Below are positions 24,193 through 35,246 of a DNA stretch of 64,000 nt, piece after piece. The stretch spans positions 62,001-126,000 of the forward strand of contig NZ_AWGE01000015.1 of NCBI RefSeq assembly GCF_000495815.1. Reading direction: 5' to 3'. Positions within the stretch are counted from its first letter, which is position 1. Every line of letters starts with the position of its first letter. Position numbers and translations under genes: made by a program. The notes under the pieces were generated by a model. That model was given only the letters and a program-made list of their open reading frames with translations, was not told the DNA's origin and made no database searches. The stretch is from Asticcacaulis sp. AC466 (GTDB lineage: Bacteria > Pseudomonadota > Alphaproteobacteria > Caulobacterales > Caulobacteraceae).

Positions 24193-27100
24193 TTGAGCGA
24201 AGCATTTGTCCATCTTAGGGTGAAGTCGGCTTATTCGCTCCTGGAAGGCGCCATCAAGGCCTATGACATGGGCAAGCTGGCGCACAAGCAGAATATGCCG
24301 GCTGTCGGAATCGCCGACCGGTGCAATCTCTTTGGCGCCCTTGAATTTTCCCAGTCCTGCAAGGACTCCGGCGTTCAACCCATTATCGGATGCTCTCTGC
24401 CTGTCCTCGGTATAGGCGGTATGCCGGCCGAGCGATGGGGGAAAATTCCGACCGTGGTTTTGTTCGTGCAGAATGAAACCGGATATCTCAACCTCACCAA
24501 ACTCTCCTCTATTGCTTATGTTGATGCCGATGCGTCCGAAGAACCGCACGTCCGTTGGGATCAAGTGGTTCAGCATAATGAAGGTTTGATCCTGCTGTCG
24601 GGAGGGTTTGACGGCCCCGTTGACGTCATGTTCCGTCAGAACAAAGCCGATGAAGCAAAGGCCGCGTTGCGGGCTATGCATGAGGCGTTTGGCGATAGGT
24701 TCTATATCGAGCTACAGCGTCACGACGGTAGTCCGCATGGCGGTATCAAGGGCAGTGCGACGGAATTCGGTCTTGTCGAATTCGCCTATGCGAACGATGT
24801 GGCTTTGGTAGCGACCAACGATGTCCAGTTCGCGACACGTGATCTGGCTTCGGCGCATGAAGCACTCCTATGTATTTCCGACGGCGCCTATATGGGCCAG
24901 GATGACCGCCGCAAGGTGACTAAGGAGCATTGGTTCAAGCCGGCTTCGGCCATGCGGGATCTGTTCGAGGACCTGCCGGAAGCCTGTGACAATACCCTCG
25001 AAATCGCCCGACGCTGTGCTTTTCTGGTCAACAAACGCGATCCGATCCTGCCGCGTTTCGATACGGGCGCGGGCCGAAATGAGGCCGAAGAACTGGCCTA
25101 TCAGGCGCGCGAGGGACTGAAGGATCGCCTTAAGCAGATCAAGCTGGCTGTGCCTGAGGAAGACTATTGGGCGCGTCTGGAGCGGGAAATCGGCATCATT
25201 CAGCAGATGGGATTTCCTGGTTACTTCCTGATCGTTTCCGACTTTATCAAGTGGGGCAAGAACCATGATATTCCCGTCGGACCAGGCCGGGGTTCGGGGG
25301 CCGGTTCGGTTGTCGCCTGGGCATTGACCATTACCGATCTCGACCCCTTGCGGTTTGGATTGCTGTTTGAGCGCTTTCTGAATCCGGAACGCGTCTCCAT
25401 GCCCGACTTCGACGTCGACTTCTGTCAGGAACGGCGCGAAGAGGTTATCAGCTACGTTCAGGAAAAATATGGCCGCGACCGTGTGGCCCAGATCATCACC
25501 TTTGGTACCTTGCAGGCGCGCGCGGTGCTGAGGGACACCGGCCGTGTCATGCAAATGCCGCTCGGCCAGGTCGATCGTCTGTGCAAGATGGTCCCTAACA
25601 ACCCGGCCAATCCGACGACCTTGGCGCAGGCTATTGAAATCGAGCCGCGCCTGAAGGAGGCGCGTGACGACGACGAGGCGGTCAAGCGGCTGTTGGACAC
25701 GGCGTTGAAACTGGAAGGCCTGTACCGCAACGCGTCGACCCACGCCGCCGGTATCGTCATCGGTGATCGGCCACTGACCGAATTGGTGCCGCTTTATCGC
25801 GACCCGCGGTCCGATATTCCGGCGACGCAATTCAATATGAAGTGGGTGGAAAGCGCGGGGCTCGTCAAATTCGACTTCCTCGGCCTAAAGACCTTGACCA
25901 CGCTCAAGCGTGCGCAAAACTATCTGCGCAAGCGTGGGATTGATATCAATTACACCACCTTGCCCCTCGACGATGCGGCTACCTATGAGTTGCTTGCATC
26001 GGGCCAGTCAATCGGCGTGTTCCAGTTGGAAAGTCAGGGCATGCGCGATACGCTGCGCAAGATGCGTTGCGGCTCCCTGGAAGAAATCACCGCTTTGATT
26101 TCTCTCTATCGCCCGGGACCGATGGATAATATCGACACTTACGTTGACCGTAAGTTCGGTCGCATGGAAATCGATATGCTGCACCCCAGCCTTGAGCCCG
26201 TGCTCAAGGAAACCTACGGGGTTATCATCTATCAGGAACAGGTGATGCAGATTGCGCAGATCCTGTCGGGATACAGCCTGGGTGAAGCCGACCTTCTACG
26301 CCGCGCCATGGGTAAGAAGAAGAAGGAAGAAATGGACTTGCAAAAAGCAAGGTTCATTTCCGGCGCCAAGGAAAAGGGCGTTGATGAGCGCCAGTCGGAC
26401 AGCATCTTCGAACTGGTCAACAAGTTCGCCGGCTACGGCTTCAATAAGTCCCACGCCGCGGCCTACGCCTTCATTTCCTATCAAACTGGCTATTTGAAAG
26501 CGAACTATCCGGTCGAATTCTTTGCTGCCTCGTTCAGCCTAGATATCACCAACACGGACAAGCTGGCTGTTTTTTATCAGGATGCGCGGCGCTTCAACGT
26601 CACCGTGCGACCGCCAGATATCAACCGCTCCATGGCCGATTTCGACGTCGAGGATGGCGAAGTCTTGTATGCGCTGGGCGCCATCCGCAATGTCGGCTTC
26701 GAAGCTATGCTGAGTGTTGTCCAGGCGCGTGAGGAAGGGGGGCGGTTCACTGATCTTTTTGACTTCCTCGAACGTATAGACCCCAAGGCGGTGAACAAAC
26801 GCGCACTGGAAAACCTGGCCAAGGCGGGGGCTTTCGATTCGATCCATCCCAATCGTGCCCAGATCGTGGCTGCGGCCGACATTTTGATTGCCTACGCCCA
26901 GAGCATGGCGGCCGACCGGGCGGCCTCCCAGGTTAGCCTGTTTGGCTCCAACGAATCGTCGCGACCGCGTTTGCCGAAGGTCGCTATGACGTCGGGCCCT
27001 GCGCGCCTGGACGAAGAACTGGCAGCGATCGGCTTTTATCTGTCGGGCCATCCGCTTCAGGATATGCTTGATGTCTTCAAGCGCCGCAATGTCACCCTAT

Positions 27101-27627
27101 ATGCCGACGCCTTGTCTCTGGCCGCCGAAGGGCGCGAGGCGTTCCGCATGGCTGGCATTATCCGTCGCAAACAGGAGCGCGCGGCTGCGGGGTCGGGCGA
27201 CAAGTTCGCCTTTGTTACGCTTTCGGACCCCAGTGGCGAATACGAGGTCCTGTTCCCACCCGAATCCTTGCGCAAGAACCGCGATCACCTGGAGGTCGGC
27301 GCATCCATTGTGCTGAAGGTGCGCAGCAAGGGCCGCGACGGAGAGGTGCGCTTCTTCGGCGATGAGGCGCAACCTCTGTCTGCCGTCCTCAATACCGGAG
27401 AGATGGGGCTAAAAGTCCGTGTTCTGGCCAACGTCATCGACCTGGCGGAATTGCGCGAGAAAGTCGAGGCGTCCAAGGCGCCGAAGGGCGGCGAAATCAG
27501 CGTTTCGGCTGATCTGGGCGGCGAGGGGGAGATCGAGTTCAAGCTGCCGCATCGCTATAGCCTGGATGCCCACTTGCGTGGCGCTTTGAAACATATGTCC
27601 GGCATTCTGGAAATCGAAGACGCCTGA
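24193..27627 (+). CDS. dnaE: DNA polymerase III subunit alpha
   Basis: Replicative polymerase, 1144 aa. The start is TTG 24193 after CAGGAGCGGG. The PHP domain occupies ~residues 1-270, but the first metal motif reads LRVKSAYS rather than LRVHSDYS, so a key His is lost and the PHP site is probably not an active nuclease (proofreading would rest on DnaQ). The polymerase core has [14 protein letters not shown], the catalytic [16 protein letters not shown] aspartates, STHAAGIVI, and [14 protein letters not shown]. Then come a HhH region, and an OB fold near the C-terminus ([20 protein letters not shown]). Its proximity to an SOS box 174 bases upstream raises possible damage-dependent transcription. 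Confidence 0.97.
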   Translation: MSEAFVHLRVKSAYSLLEGAIKAYDMGKLAHKQNMPAVGIADRCNLFGALEFSQSCKDSGVQPIIGCSLPVLGIGGMPAERWGKIPTVVLFVQNETGYLNLTKLSSIAYVDADASEEPHVRWDQVVQHNEGLILLSGGFDGPVDVMFRQNKADEAKAALRAMHEAFGDRFYIELQRHDGSPHGGIKGSATEFGLVEFAYANDVALVATNDVQFATRDLASAHEALLCISDGAYMGQDDRRKVTKEHWFKPASAMRDLFEDLPEACDNTLEIARRCAFLVNKRDPILPRFDTGAGRNEAEELAYQAREGLKDRLKQIKLAVPEEDYWARLEREIGIIQQMGFPGYFLIVSDFIKWGKNHDIPVGPGRGSGAGSVVAWALTITDLDPLRFGLLFERFLNPERVSMPDFDVDFCQERREEVISYVQEKYGRDRVAQIITFGTLQARAVLRDTGRVMQMPLGQVDRLCKMVPNNPANPTTLAQAIEIEPRLKEARDDDEAVKRLLDTALKLEGLYRNASTHAAGIVIGDRPLTELVPLYRDPRSDIPATQFNMKWVESAGLVKFDFLGLKTLTTLKRAQNYLRKRGIDINYTTLPLDDAATYELLASGQSIGVFQLESQGMRDTLRKMRCGSLEEITALISLYRPGPMDNIDTYVDRKFGRMEIDMLHPSLEPVLKETYGVIIYQEQVMQIAQILSGYSLGEADLLRRAMGKKKKEEMDLQKARFISGAKEKGVDERQSDSIFELVNKFAGYGFNKSHAAAYAFISYQTGYLKANYPVEFFAASFSLDITNTDKLAVFYQDARRFNVTVRPPDINRSMADFDVEDGEVLYALGAIRNVGFEAMLSVVQAREEGGRFTDLFDFLERIDPKAVNKRALENLAKAGAFDSIHPNRAQIVAAADILIAYAQSMAADRAASQVSLFGSNESSRPRLPKVAMTSGPARLDEELAAIGFYLSGHPLQDMLDVFKRRNVTLYADALSLAAEGREAFRMAGIIRRKQERAAAGSGDKFAFVTLSDPSGEYEVLFPPESLRKNRDHLEVGASIVLKVRSKGRDGEVRFFGDEAQPLSAVLNTGEMGLKVRVLANVIDLAELREKVEASKAPKGGEISVSADLGGEGEIEFKLPHRYSLDAHLRGALKHMSGILEIEDA

Positions 27628-27806
27628 TCGGAATTTTTATGCGTCGCAAGGCTTGATTTTTCTTACAATTGTGACTAGGTGCACGCCATCTCACACGCAG
27701 ATGCGCGCCGTCTTTCTTTTGAATGCAGCGTTCCGAGGCTGAAACGGGCATGGGCTCGCCAGGCTTTTCTATCTGCGGAGGATTATCGGAAGAAGGATAC
27801 AATATT

Positions 27807-28589
27807 ATGGCTATGCCTGAAATCTCCATGCGTCTGCTGCTCGAAGCTGGCGCTCACTTTGGTCACCAGACGCACCGCTGGAACCCGAAAATGGAACGCT
27901 ACCTCTTCGGTTCGCGCTCCAACATCCACATCATCGATCTGTCGCAGTCCCTGCCGTTGTTCCACCAAGCCCTGTTGAAGGTGCGTGAAGTGGCCGCCGC
28001 CGGTGGCCGCGTCCTGTTTGTCGGCACCAAGCGCCAGGCGCAAGGCCCGGTCGCGGCCTCCGCCAAGCGTTCGGCCCAATACTATGTCAACCACCGCTGG
28101 CTCGGTGGCACCCTGACCAACTGGCGCACCATTTCGGGTTCGATCGCTCGCCTGCGTGAACTGGAACAGGTTCTTGACAACAATCCGGCCGGCCGTTCCA
28201 AGAAGGAACTGCTGACCCTGACCCGCGAACGCGAAAAGCTGGAGCTGTCGCTGGGCGGTATCAAGGACATGGGCGGTATCCCCGACCTGATGTTCGTGAT
28301 CGACACCAACAAGGAAGGCATTGCCATCCAGGAAGCGCGCAAGCTGAACATTCCTGTCATCGCGATCCTCGACTCGAACTCCGATCCGGACGGCATCACC
28401 TATCCGGTTCCGGGTAACGACGACGCCGCACGCGCCCTGCAACTGTATTGCGACTTAGTCGCCGATGCGGTTCTGGACGGTCTGGCTGCCGGTCAAGTGG
28501 CCTCCGGCCGCGATCTGGGCGCCTCGATCGATCCGGTCGAGCCGGCTCTGGTTGCCGAGGATACCGCTGAGGCTTCCACCGAGGCCTAA
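27807..28589 (+). CDS. rpsB: 30S ribosomal protein S2
   Basis: 260 aa. [27 protein letters not shown] is the standard N-terminus (given in two parts: [16 protein letters not shown] and [11 protein letters not shown]), with ATG 27807 preceded by AGAAGGA; the longer in-frame start lies in the leader. [24 protein letters not shown], the [12 protein letters not shown] motif and [24 protein letters not shown] follow the S2 fold. The leader of ~180 bases may carry autoregulation. rpsB is followed by tsf, the universal pair. Confidence 0.97.
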   Translation: MAMPEISMRLLLEAGAHFGHQTHRWNPKMERYLFGSRSNIHIIDLSQSLPLFHQALLKVREVAAAGGRVLFVGTKRQAQGPVAASAKRSAQYYVNHRWLGGTLTNWRTISGSIARLRELEQVLDNNPAGRSKKELLTLTREREKLELSLGGIKDMGGIPDLMFVIDTNKEGIAIQEARKLNIPVIAILDSNSDPDGITYPVPGNDDAARALQLYCDLVADAVLDGLAAGQVASGRDLGASIDPVEPALVAEDTAEASTEA

Positions 28590-28641
28590 GGCTTCCTATA
28601 TGGGGGCCAACGTCGATAGTTGGCCCTATCGAGACTTGCAG

Positions 28642-28683
28642 CAGCTTAAGGCCCCCACGTTGTTTTTGGGTGGCTTTAAGCTG
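28642..28683 (+). promoter_or_regulatory. Large hairpin in the rpsB-tsf intergenic region
   Basis: CAGCTTAAGGCC (28642-28653) pairs with GGCTTTAAGCTG (28672-28683) apart from one G-T wobble, with an inner CCCA/TGGG extension. A smaller hairpin GGGCCAAC/GTTGGCCC lies just before it (28604-28626). No T-run follows, so attenuation, RNA processing or mRNA stability control of tsf is more likely than simple termination. Confidence 0.55.
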
Positions 28684-28751
28684 TTGCTGAATTGACATGT
28701 ACCGCAGTTAAGACGCTGCGAGAACTTAAACACTAAACTTTGGAGGATTTC

Positions 28752-29666
28752 ATGGCTGAAATCACTGCTGCCCTGGTTAAGGAACTGCGCGAAAAGTCGG
28801 GCGTGGGTATGATGGACTGCAAGAAGGCGTTGGCCGAGAACAACGGCGACATCGACGCATCCATGGACTGGCTGCGCGCCAAAGGCCTTTCGAAGGCCGC
28901 CAAGAAGGCTGACCGCGTCGCCGCCGAAGGTCTTGTCGCCATCGCCACCAAGGTCGAAGGCAAGGGCATGACCGCCGCTGCCGTCGAAGTGAACGCCGAA
29001 ACCGACTTCGTGTCGCGTAACGACCTGTTCCAGGCCCTGGCCCGCAACGCCAGCAAGGCCGCGCTCGATGTCGATACCGTCGAAGCCACCGCCGCTGCCG
29101 TCAACGACGAAATCACCAACCTGATCGCCACGATCGGTGAAAACATGGTTGTGCGCCGTTTCGCCAAGTTCAGCGTTTCGGAAGGCGTCGTCGCCACCTA
29201 TATCCATAATGCCATCGCGCCGGATCTCGGCCGTATCGGCGTTCTGGTTGCGATCGAGTCGGCCGGTGACCCGGAAGCGCTGAAGGACATGGGCCGCAAG
29301 GTTGCCATGCACATCGCCGCGACCCAGCCCTTGTCGCTGAACGTCGAAGACCTGAACCAGGAACACGTCGAACGCGAAAAGGCGGTTCTGACGGAACAGG
29401 CCAAGGAATCCGGCAAGCCGTTGCAGGTTATCGAAAAGATGATCGAAGGCCGTATCCGCAAGTTCTACGAAGAAGTCGTGCTGCATAAGCAAGCCTTCGT
29501 CATGAATCCGGATCAGACCGTCGAACAACTGGTCGAAGAAACCGCTAAGACGCTCGGCACCCCCGTGAAGATCGTCGGTTTCAACCGTCTCGCCCTCGGC
29601 GAAGGCGTGGAAAAGAAGACCGAAGACTTCGCGGCCGAAGTCGCATCGATGATGGGCGGCCAATAA
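28752..29666 (+). CDS. tsf: Elongation factor Ts
   Basis: 304-aa guanine nucleotide exchange factor for EF-Tu. ATG 28752 follows TGGAGGATT. The UBA-like N-terminal domain ends with [16 protein letters not shown], the hallmark EF-Ts signature. The core then contains [15 protein letters not shown] (contacting the EF-Tu G domain) and [14 protein letters not shown], and the C-terminal module. Full length. A strong terminator follows. Confidence 0.97.
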   Translation: MAEITAALVKELREKSGVGMMDCKKALAENNGDIDASMDWLRAKGLSKAAKKADRVAAEGLVAIATKVEGKGMTAAAVEVNAETDFVSRNDLFQALARNASKAALDVDTVEATAAAVNDEITNLIATIGENMVVRRFAKFSVSEGVVATYIHNAIAPDLGRIGVLVAIESAGDPEALKDMGRKVAMHIAATQPLSLNVEDLNQEHVEREKAVLTEQAKESGKPLQVIEKMIEGRIRKFYEEVVLHKQAFVMNPDQTVEQLVEETAKTLGTPVKIVGFNRLALGEGVEKKTEDFAAEVASMMGGQ

Positions 29667-29686
29667 GCCATTTCATTACCGGAATC

Positions 29687-29723
29687 GGGGCGTCGGCATT
29701 TGACATGCCGGCGCCCCTTTTTT
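29687..29723 (+). terminator. Terminator of rpsB-tsf
   Basis: GGGGCGTCGGCAT and ATGCCGGCGCCCC (29687-29717, one T-G wobble, loop TTGAC) followed by TTTTTT at 29718-29723. Confidence 0.92.
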
Positions 29724-29792
29724 ATGACAAAAGACCGCTAAAGCGCTAAAGCCTTCTTACCCTGACGCCTGACTGATTCCGGAGCCTGCCAA

Positions 29793-30524
29793 ATGACCAT
29801 CCCATCTTCGGAACCGCTCGCCTATAAACGTGTGCTGCTCAAGGTCTCCGGCGAAGTGCTGATGGGGGACCAAGGTTTCGGCATCGACATGAAGACGGTC
29901 CAGGCCGTCGCTGAGGAAGTCGCCGCCGTGGCGCGTTTGGGCGTGGAATTGTGTCTCGTTATCGGTGGCGGCAATATCTTCCGTGGTCTATCCAAAGCGG
30001 CCGGCGACATGGAACGCTCCAGCGCTGATTACATGGGTATGCTGGCCACGGTCATGAATGCCTTGGCCATGCAAAATGCGTTGGAACGCCAAGGGATCGA
30101 TACACGTGTCCAATCGGCGATCCAGATGAATGCCGTATGCGAACCTTTCGTACGCCGCCGCGCTATTCGCCACCTCGAAAAAGGCCGTGTTGTCATTTTC
30201 GCCGCAGGAACGGGCGCGCCGTATTTTACTACAGATACGGCTGCCGCTTTGCGGGCGGCGGAAATGAATTGCGACGCTCTGTTCAAGGGGACATCGGTCG
30301 ACGGCGTCTACACGGCCGACCCCAAGAAGGATGCGACCGCCGAACGTTACGACAATCTGAGCTATCTCGAAGTGCTGTCGCGCGATCTGAGGGTAATGGA
30401 TGCGTCGGCGGTGTCGCTGATGCGGGAAAACCATATCCCGATCGTCGTTTTTTCCATCCGTACGCCGGGTGCGCTGAATGAGGTCATTCACGGCCGCGGC
30501 ACCTATACCGTCATCAAGAAATAA
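29793..30524 (+). CDS. pyrH: Uridylate kinase
   Basis: Phosphorylates UMP to UDP; hexameric amino-acid-kinase-fold enzyme specific to bacteria. 243 aa. [12 protein letters not shown] is the phosphate-binding N-terminal motif, GGGNIFRG the nucleotide loop, and [17 protein letters not shown] the UMP-binding segment. The C-terminus [22 protein letters not shown] is typical. The following frr gene starts 10 bases after the stop. pyrH, frr and uppS form the usual cluster. Confidence 0.96.
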   Translation: MTIPSSEPLAYKRVLLKVSGEVLMGDQGFGIDMKTVQAVAEEVAAVARLGVELCLVIGGGNIFRGLSKAAGDMERSSADYMGMLATVMNALAMQNALERQGIDTRVQSAIQMNAVCEPFVRRRAIRHLEKGRVVIFAAGTGAPYFTTDTAAALRAAEMNCDALFKGTSVDGVYTADPKKDATAERYDNLSYLEVLSRDLRVMDASAVSLMRENHIPIVVFSIRTPGALNEVIHGRGTYTVIKK

Positions 30525-30534
30525 GGAGGGCCCA

Positions 30535-31092
30535 ATGGCCAAGCCCGAACTCACCAACTATAGAGATCGCATGGATAAGGCGGTCGATGCGCTGAAGGAA
30601 GATTTTTCCGGCCTGCGCACTGGCCGTGCTTCGGCCTCATTGCTCGATCAGATCGTGGTCGACGCCTATGGTTCGACCATGCCGCTTACTGCCTGCGCCG
30701 CCATATCCGTGCCGGAAGCGCGCATGATCAGTGTCAATGTTTATGACAAGGGTACGGTTATCGCTGTGGAAAAGGCCATACGCAATTCTGGTCTGGGCCT
30801 GAATCCCATTACGGACGGCACGACTCTGCGCATCCCCATTCCGCCGCTGACCGAGGAGCGCCGCAAGGAATTGGTCAAGATCGCCGGAAAGTACGCGGAA
30901 AGCCAGAAGGTTGCGGTTCGCAACGTACGTCGCGAAGCCATGGACGATCTCAAAAAGGCCGAAAAGGCGTCGGAGATTTCCGAGGACGAAGAGAAGAAGG
31001 GCGGCACTGAAGTCCAGGGCTTTACGGATGCGGCTATCAAGCGTATCGACGAATTGCTGAAGGTCAAAGAAGCCGAAATCATGCAGGTATAG
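30535..31092 (+). CDS. frr: Ribosome recycling factor
   Basis: 185 aa; with EF-G it splits post-termination ribosomes. ATG 30535 follows AAGGAGGG, the strongest RBS nearby, so the longer in-frame start in pyrH is rejected. [19 protein letters not shown], the ISVNVYDKG strand, [17 protein letters not shown] and [16 protein letters not shown] are the defining RRF elements, in order. Coupled to pyrH. Confidence 0.97.
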   Translation: MAKPELTNYRDRMDKAVDALKEDFSGLRTGRASASLLDQIVVDAYGSTMPLTACAAISVPEARMISVNVYDKGTVIAVEKAIRNSGLGLNPITDGTTLRIPIPPLTEERRKELVKIAGKYAESQKVAVRNVRREAMDDLKKAEKASEISEDEEKKGGTEVQGFTDAAIKRIDELLKVKEAEIMQV

Positions 31093-31117
31093 GCCTGTCC
31101 GCCGGAAAGTTGCGTTT

Positions 31118-31918
31118 ATGCCGTTAGGCCCCACGGATGCTCTGACTGTCACCTCTCGTACGGGAGTGACGGCCCATGACCTGACGGCGTGCGATGCTCG
31201 CACCGCCTTGCACGTCGCCATCATAATGGATGGTAACGGACGTTGGGCCAAGGCGAAAAACCAAATACGAACCATGGGTCACAAGGCCGGCGTAGGTGCG
31301 TTGAAACGCACCATAACAGCAGCCGTTGATCTGGGCGTGACACATCTAACGGTTTTTGCGTTTTCAACGGAAAACTGGCGTCGTCCGGAATCCGAAGTCA
31401 ACGACCTGATGGGGCTATTGCGGGCCTTTATAAAATCGGACCTCGAGCGCCTGCGCCGAGAAGGTGTTTGTGTACGCATCGTCGGCCAGAAGGCGGGCCT
31501 GCCGGCTGATATCGTTGGCATGGTCAATGATGCCCATGAAAAAACCAAGGATAATTCGCGTTTTTTCCTTCAGGTCGCTTTGAACTACGGCGCTCAGGCG
31601 GATATCGTGGAGGCGGCGAAAGCTATAGCTGCCGGCGTCAAGTCGGGCGCCATCGATCTGGACGACATCACGCCGGAAAGCTTTGGTGGTTATCTGTCGA
31701 CCAGCGGTCTGCCGCCGCTCGACCTACTTATCCGGACAAGTGGTGAACACCGGCTATCGAACTTCCTTCTGTGGGAAGCGGCTTACGCTGAGTTCGTATT
31801 TCAGGACACCCTTTGGCCGGACTATGGTCGCGAACATTTAAAGGCCGCGCTGGACATATTTTCCCGCCGGGATCGCCGGTTCGGCGCCGTGGAAACGGGA
31901 CATGTCCAAAAGCCCTGA
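31118..31918 (+). CDS. uppS: Undecaprenyl diphosphate synthase (Z-isoprenyl transferase)
   Basis: Makes the C55 lipid carrier for peptidoglycan from FPP and IPP. 266 aa. The catalytic Asp is in HVAIIMDGNGRWAKAK, followed by GHKAGVGALKRTI, FAFSTENWRRPESEV, ALNYGAQADIV and the C-terminal DLLIRTSGEHRLSNFLLWEAAYAEF signature (quoted in pieces: LLIRTSGEHRLSNFLLW, EAAYAEF). About 30 residues precede the catalytic core, slightly longer than usual. Overlaps cdsA by 17 bases. Confidence 0.96.
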   Translation: MPLGPTDALTVTSRTGVTAHDLTACDARTALHVAIIMDGNGRWAKAKNQIRTMGHKAGVGALKRTITAAVDLGVTHLTVFAFSTENWRRPESEVNDLMGLLRAFIKSDLERLRREGVCVRIVGQKAGLPADIVGMVNDAHEKTKDNSRFFLQVALNYGAQADIVEAAKAIAAGVKSGAIDLDDITPESFGGYLSTSGLPPLDLLIRTSGEHRLSNFLLWEAAYAEFVFQDTLWPDYGREHLKAALDIFSRRDRRFGAVETGHVQKP

Positions 31919-32753
31919 TGACGCCTTGAAAGCCGTTGCGAAACCAAGCAGCAAAGGGCGTGAGCTGGCGATTCGAATCGTGTCGGCGCTCGTCTTGATT
32001 GCGGTTGTTCTCGTTATCACTATGTTGCCGGATCATCGCCCGTTCCTGGTCATGCTCAGCGTCGGTGTGGCGCTTTTGTGCATCGAATGGGGACTGATGA
32101 TGGCCCCGAATATTTCCGGTCGAATATCGGTGGCTGTTGCCCTGGCGGCCATCAGCGCCTTGTTCGTTGGTTTCCTCGGGCATCCGATTCTGTCGATTTT
32201 GGTTCTGACTTTCGGAGCCTTGTGCGCGGGACTCTATGCCTACCGGCTGCACGTCGGGTGGTTGGATGCGGCCTATGGCGCCATGTATATCGGCTGGCCG
32301 GCGATCGTGATCATGTGGCTGCACCAAAGCAAAAATGGCACCTTGTGGGTGTTGTTTGCCTTTCTTATCGCTTGGGCAGCCGATAGCGCAGCGTTTCTGG
32401 TCGGGCGAATGGTGGGCGGCCCCAAGCTTTGGCCACGCTATTCGCCGAACAAGACATGGTCCGGTTTCGCTGGCGGTTTGATTGCCGGGATGCTGACGGC
32501 CGGCGCCCTGTCGGACCTGACCGGGTTATTTAAGCACGATATTTCGGCGTCAATGGTTGGCCTTTTGACTGCCTTGGCCACTATGGGCGGCGATCTGTGG
32601 GAGTCCGCGCTAAAGCGCCGGTTCGGCGTCAAGGATGCCGGCACGCTTATCCCCGGCCATGGCGGGTTGCTTGATCGCGTCGACGGTTTAATGTTTGCTA
32701 TCGTCGCCATCGGCGGCATTCGGCTATTGGTTTTGTTGGGGACCGAGATATGA
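31902..32753 (+). CDS. cdsA: Phosphatidate cytidylyltransferase
   Basis: Integral membrane enzyme forming CDP-diacylglycerol from phosphatidate and CTP. 283 aa, about seven helices. The C-terminal family signature is intact: KTWSGFAGGLIAG, then GDLWESALKRRFGVKDAGTL and IPGHGGLLDRVDGLM, holding the Mg-binding aspartates. ATG 31902 lies inside the uppS end; the stop overlaps the dxr start (ATGA). Confidence 0.95.
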   Translation: MSKSPDDALKAVAKPSSKGRELAIRIVSALVLIAVVLVITMLPDHRPFLVMLSVGVALLCIEWGLMMAPNISGRISVAVALAAISALFVGFLGHPILSILVLTFGALCAGLYAYRLHVGWLDAAYGAMYIGWPAIVIMWLHQSKNGTLWVLFAFLIAWAADSAAFLVGRMVGGPKLWPRYSPNKTWSGFAGGLIAGMLTAGALSDLTGLFKHDISASMVGLLTALATMGGDLWESALKRRFGVKDAGTLIPGHGGLLDRVDGLMFAIVAIGGIRLLVLLGTEI

Positions 32754-33958
32754 GACGCATATCCATTCTCGGTTCTACGGGGTCGATCGGTGTTTCCACC
32801 CTGCGCCTGCTCGATGAAACAGGCACCCTGGGTGAAGACTATGTCATCGAAGCCCTTATCGGCGGGCGAAACGTCGAGTTGCTGGCCGAACAGGCGCTGA
32901 AATACCGCCCGGCCATCACGGTTCTTGGCGACGCCGTCCAATGGAGCCGTTTCCGGAAGCTTATCGGTAATGCCGGGCTTGAGATTGCCTGTGGTGAAGA
33001 GGCTGTCTGCGCTGCCGCCGGGCGTAAGGCCGACTGGGTAATGGCGGCAATTGTCGGGATTGCGGGGCTTAAGCCGACCTGGGCTGCGGCGGGGACCGGT
33101 GCCGTTTTGGCTTTGGCAAACAAGGAAAGCCTGGTGTGTTGCGGACGAGCGCTGATTGAGCGCGTCGAAGCGCACGGCGGTCGCGTCTTGCCGGTCGATT
33201 CCGAACACAACGCCATTTACCAGGTGCTCGATCAATCGCAACGCGACCGCGTGTCCCGGCTTATCCTGACCGCCTCAGGCGGGCCGTTTCTGGGGCGGAC
33301 GCGTGAGGACCTGAAATCGGTGACGGTGGAACAGGCTCTGAAGCATCCGAACTGGTCGATGGGCGCTAAGATCACCATCGATTCGGCCACGCTGGCGAAC
33401 AAGGGGCTCGAATTCATCGAAGCGGCCTACCTGTTTGATGTCCCGGCTGACAAAATTTCCGTGCTTGTTCATCCCCAGTCGGTGATCCATTCCATGGTCG
33501 AATACAGGGACGGCTCGTCGCTGGCGCAACTGGGCTCACCTGACATGCGCGTGCCCATTTCTTACTGCCTGGCCTGGCCCTATCGCATAGATTGGGAGGC
33601 GCCGCGCCTGGATCTGGCGGCGCGCGGTACACTGACCTTTGCCGAACCGGACCTCGATGCCTTTCCAATGCTGAGGCTAGCGCGTCAGGCCCTGGAAGCC
33701 GGCCAGGGGATGCCGACGGTTTTCAACGCCGCCAACGAGGTCTGCGTACAGGCCTTTCTGGACCGCAAAATCGCCTTTTTGCAGATCGCCGAATTTGTGG
33801 AATCTGCCATGATGCGGGCTCAATTGCCGTCTATCCCTTCCAAAGATCACGTTAATCGTGATACGAACGATGGCATGATGATATCTGCGCTGGACATCGA
33901 CCGCGATATCCGGCGTTTGATGGGCGAACTTTTCGCCGAGTCGCGCTTGCGGGCGTAG
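32750..33958 (+). CDS. dxr: 1-deoxy-D-xylulose 5-phosphate reductoisomerase
   Basis: Second step of the MEP isoprenoid pathway, feeding UppS. 402 aa. N-terminal NADPH motif ISILGSTGSIGVSTLRLL, then ALANKESLVCCG, the metal-binding RVLPVDSEHNAIYQVL, and ASGGPFLGR, HPNWSMGAKITIDSATLANKG and FNAANEV (substrate and Mg loops). Translationally coupled to cdsA. Confidence 0.97.
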   Translation: MRRISILGSTGSIGVSTLRLLDETGTLGEDYVIEALIGGRNVELLAEQALKYRPAITVLGDAVQWSRFRKLIGNAGLEIACGEEAVCAAAGRKADWVMAAIVGIAGLKPTWAAAGTGAVLALANKESLVCCGRALIERVEAHGGRVLPVDSEHNAIYQVLDQSQRDRVSRLILTASGGPFLGRTREDLKSVTVEQALKHPNWSMGAKITIDSATLANKGLEFIEAAYLFDVPADKISVLVHPQSVIHSMVEYRDGSSLAQLGSPDMRVPISYCLAWPYRIDWEAPRLDLAARGTLTFAEPDLDAFPMLRLARQALEAGQGMPTVFNAANEVCVQAFLDRKIAFLQIAEFVESAMMRAQLPSIPSKDHVNRDTNDGMMISALDIDRDIRRLMGELFAESRLRA

Positions 33959-33975
33959 GGTAGGGGAGACGGCAT

Positions 33976-35178
33976 TTGTTGAATTTGATCGCGGGCGTCG
34001 TGCCCTTTCTGATCATGATCTCGGTTATCGTGTCCTTTCACGAATACGGACACTATGGTATCGCGCGCCTGTTCCGGACCCGTGTTGAACGATTTTCTGT
34101 CGGGTTCGGCAAAGTGCTTCTGCGTCACAAGGCCAAGAATGGCGTCGAATGGTGCCTGAGCGCCATACCTCTCGGCGGTTACGTCAAATTTGCCGGCGAC
34201 GAGAATATTACCTCCATGATGCCATCCAAGGAGGATCTAGAGGCATCACGCGCCGCGATCACGGCGCGAGAAGGCGCCGATGCCGTCAATGACTATTTCC
34301 ATTTCAAGCCACTTTGGCAACGTTTTCTCATTATCCTGGCTGGACCCGCGGCCAATTTCGTGTTGGCCATCCTCCTGCTCAGCATCGTCAGTTTTGCCTT
34401 AGGCGAACAATACCGCAAACCGACCGTGATGGGTTTTGCGCCGGGTAATGTCGCTGAGGCGGCGGGTCTTAAGGTGGGGGACACGTTTCTTTCGATCGAT
34501 GGGCATAAGGTCGCATCCGAAGATGAGGCCCGCATTATGATCGCTTTGCGCGCCGAAACGCCGACGCCGGTCGAAATTCAGCGTGGCCAGCAGATCATAA
34601 AGCTTGTGCTGACCCCGAAGCGCGCCTTGCTCGACCTAGGTAAGCCCAACGATACGGTGACCGGTGGCGTGCTGGGGATTGCGTTGGGGGGAGAGATCGT
34701 CAGGCGCCCGGTTAATGCCTGGGAAGCATTGGTCATGGGCAACGCCAAGACGTGGCGCGCCCTTGATACAAATCTGACCTATATAAGCCGTATTTTCACC
34801 GGAAAAGAAAACGGTGACCAGATCAGTGGTATTTTGGGGATGACCAAGGCGACGGGCGATGTCACCGTTGCGATGGCTAAGTCTCAGCTTACCGTCTATG
34901 AGAAAAGCGTCAATATGGCGCTGCTGTTCCTGCAATTCACCGCGATGATTTCCATCGGCGTCGGCTTCCTTAACCTGTTGCCGGTCCCTGCGTTGGATGG
35001 TGGTCATCTCGCCTTCTACGCCTATCAGAGTGTGGCCAAAAAGCCCATTCCGGCAGGAATCCAAAACGCCGCCTTCCGCATTGCTATAGTGCTGGTAATA
35101 GGCTTAATGTTATTCGCATTCTGGAACGATATGAACCACATGGGTCTGAGCAAGTTCATCGGGGGGCTTTTCTCGTGA
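33976..35178 (+). CDS. rseP: RIP metalloprotease RseP (site-2 protease)
   Basis: Intramembrane zinc protease, 400 aa; in Caulobacter the homologue MmpA cleaves PodJ. The start is TTG 33976 after GGGGAGACGG. The zinc site is VSFHEYGHYGIARLF (HExxH) in helix 1, and the third ligand lies in LLPVPALDGGHL. One PDZ domain is seen around VMGFAPGNVAEAAGLKVGD. A GxGI-like substrate loop is SAIPLGGYVKFAGD. The stop overlaps the GTG of the bamA long frame (GTGA). Confidence 0.95.
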   Translation: MLNLIAGVVPFLIMISVIVSFHEYGHYGIARLFRTRVERFSVGFGKVLLRHKAKNGVEWCLSAIPLGGYVKFAGDENITSMMPSKEDLEASRAAITAREGADAVNDYFHFKPLWQRFLIILAGPAANFVLAILLLSIVSFALGEQYRKPTVMGFAPGNVAEAAGLKVGDTFLSIDGHKVASEDEARIMIALRAETPTPVEIQRGQQIIKLVLTPKRALLDLGKPNDTVTGGVLGIALGGEIVRRPVNAWEALVMGNAKTWRALDTNLTYISRIFTGKENGDQISGILGMTKATGDVTVAMAKSQLTVYEKSVNMALLFLQFTAMISIGVGFLNLLPVPALDGGHLAFYAYQSVAKKPIPAGIQNAAFRIAIVLVIGLMLFAFWNDMNHMGLSKFIGGLFS

Positions 35179-35246
35179 ACTCCGTTCCCAATTTCGTTTT
35201 CGGATCAAAGGCGCGCGCCGCCCAGTCCATGGTTACAAGAGGCCAA

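Noticed and set aside
24028-24681. 217-codon minus-strand ORF over the SidA-like ORF and dnaE start
   Set aside because: Mostly antisense to the DnaE PHP domain, no family motif; the SOS box and promoter fit the plus strand.
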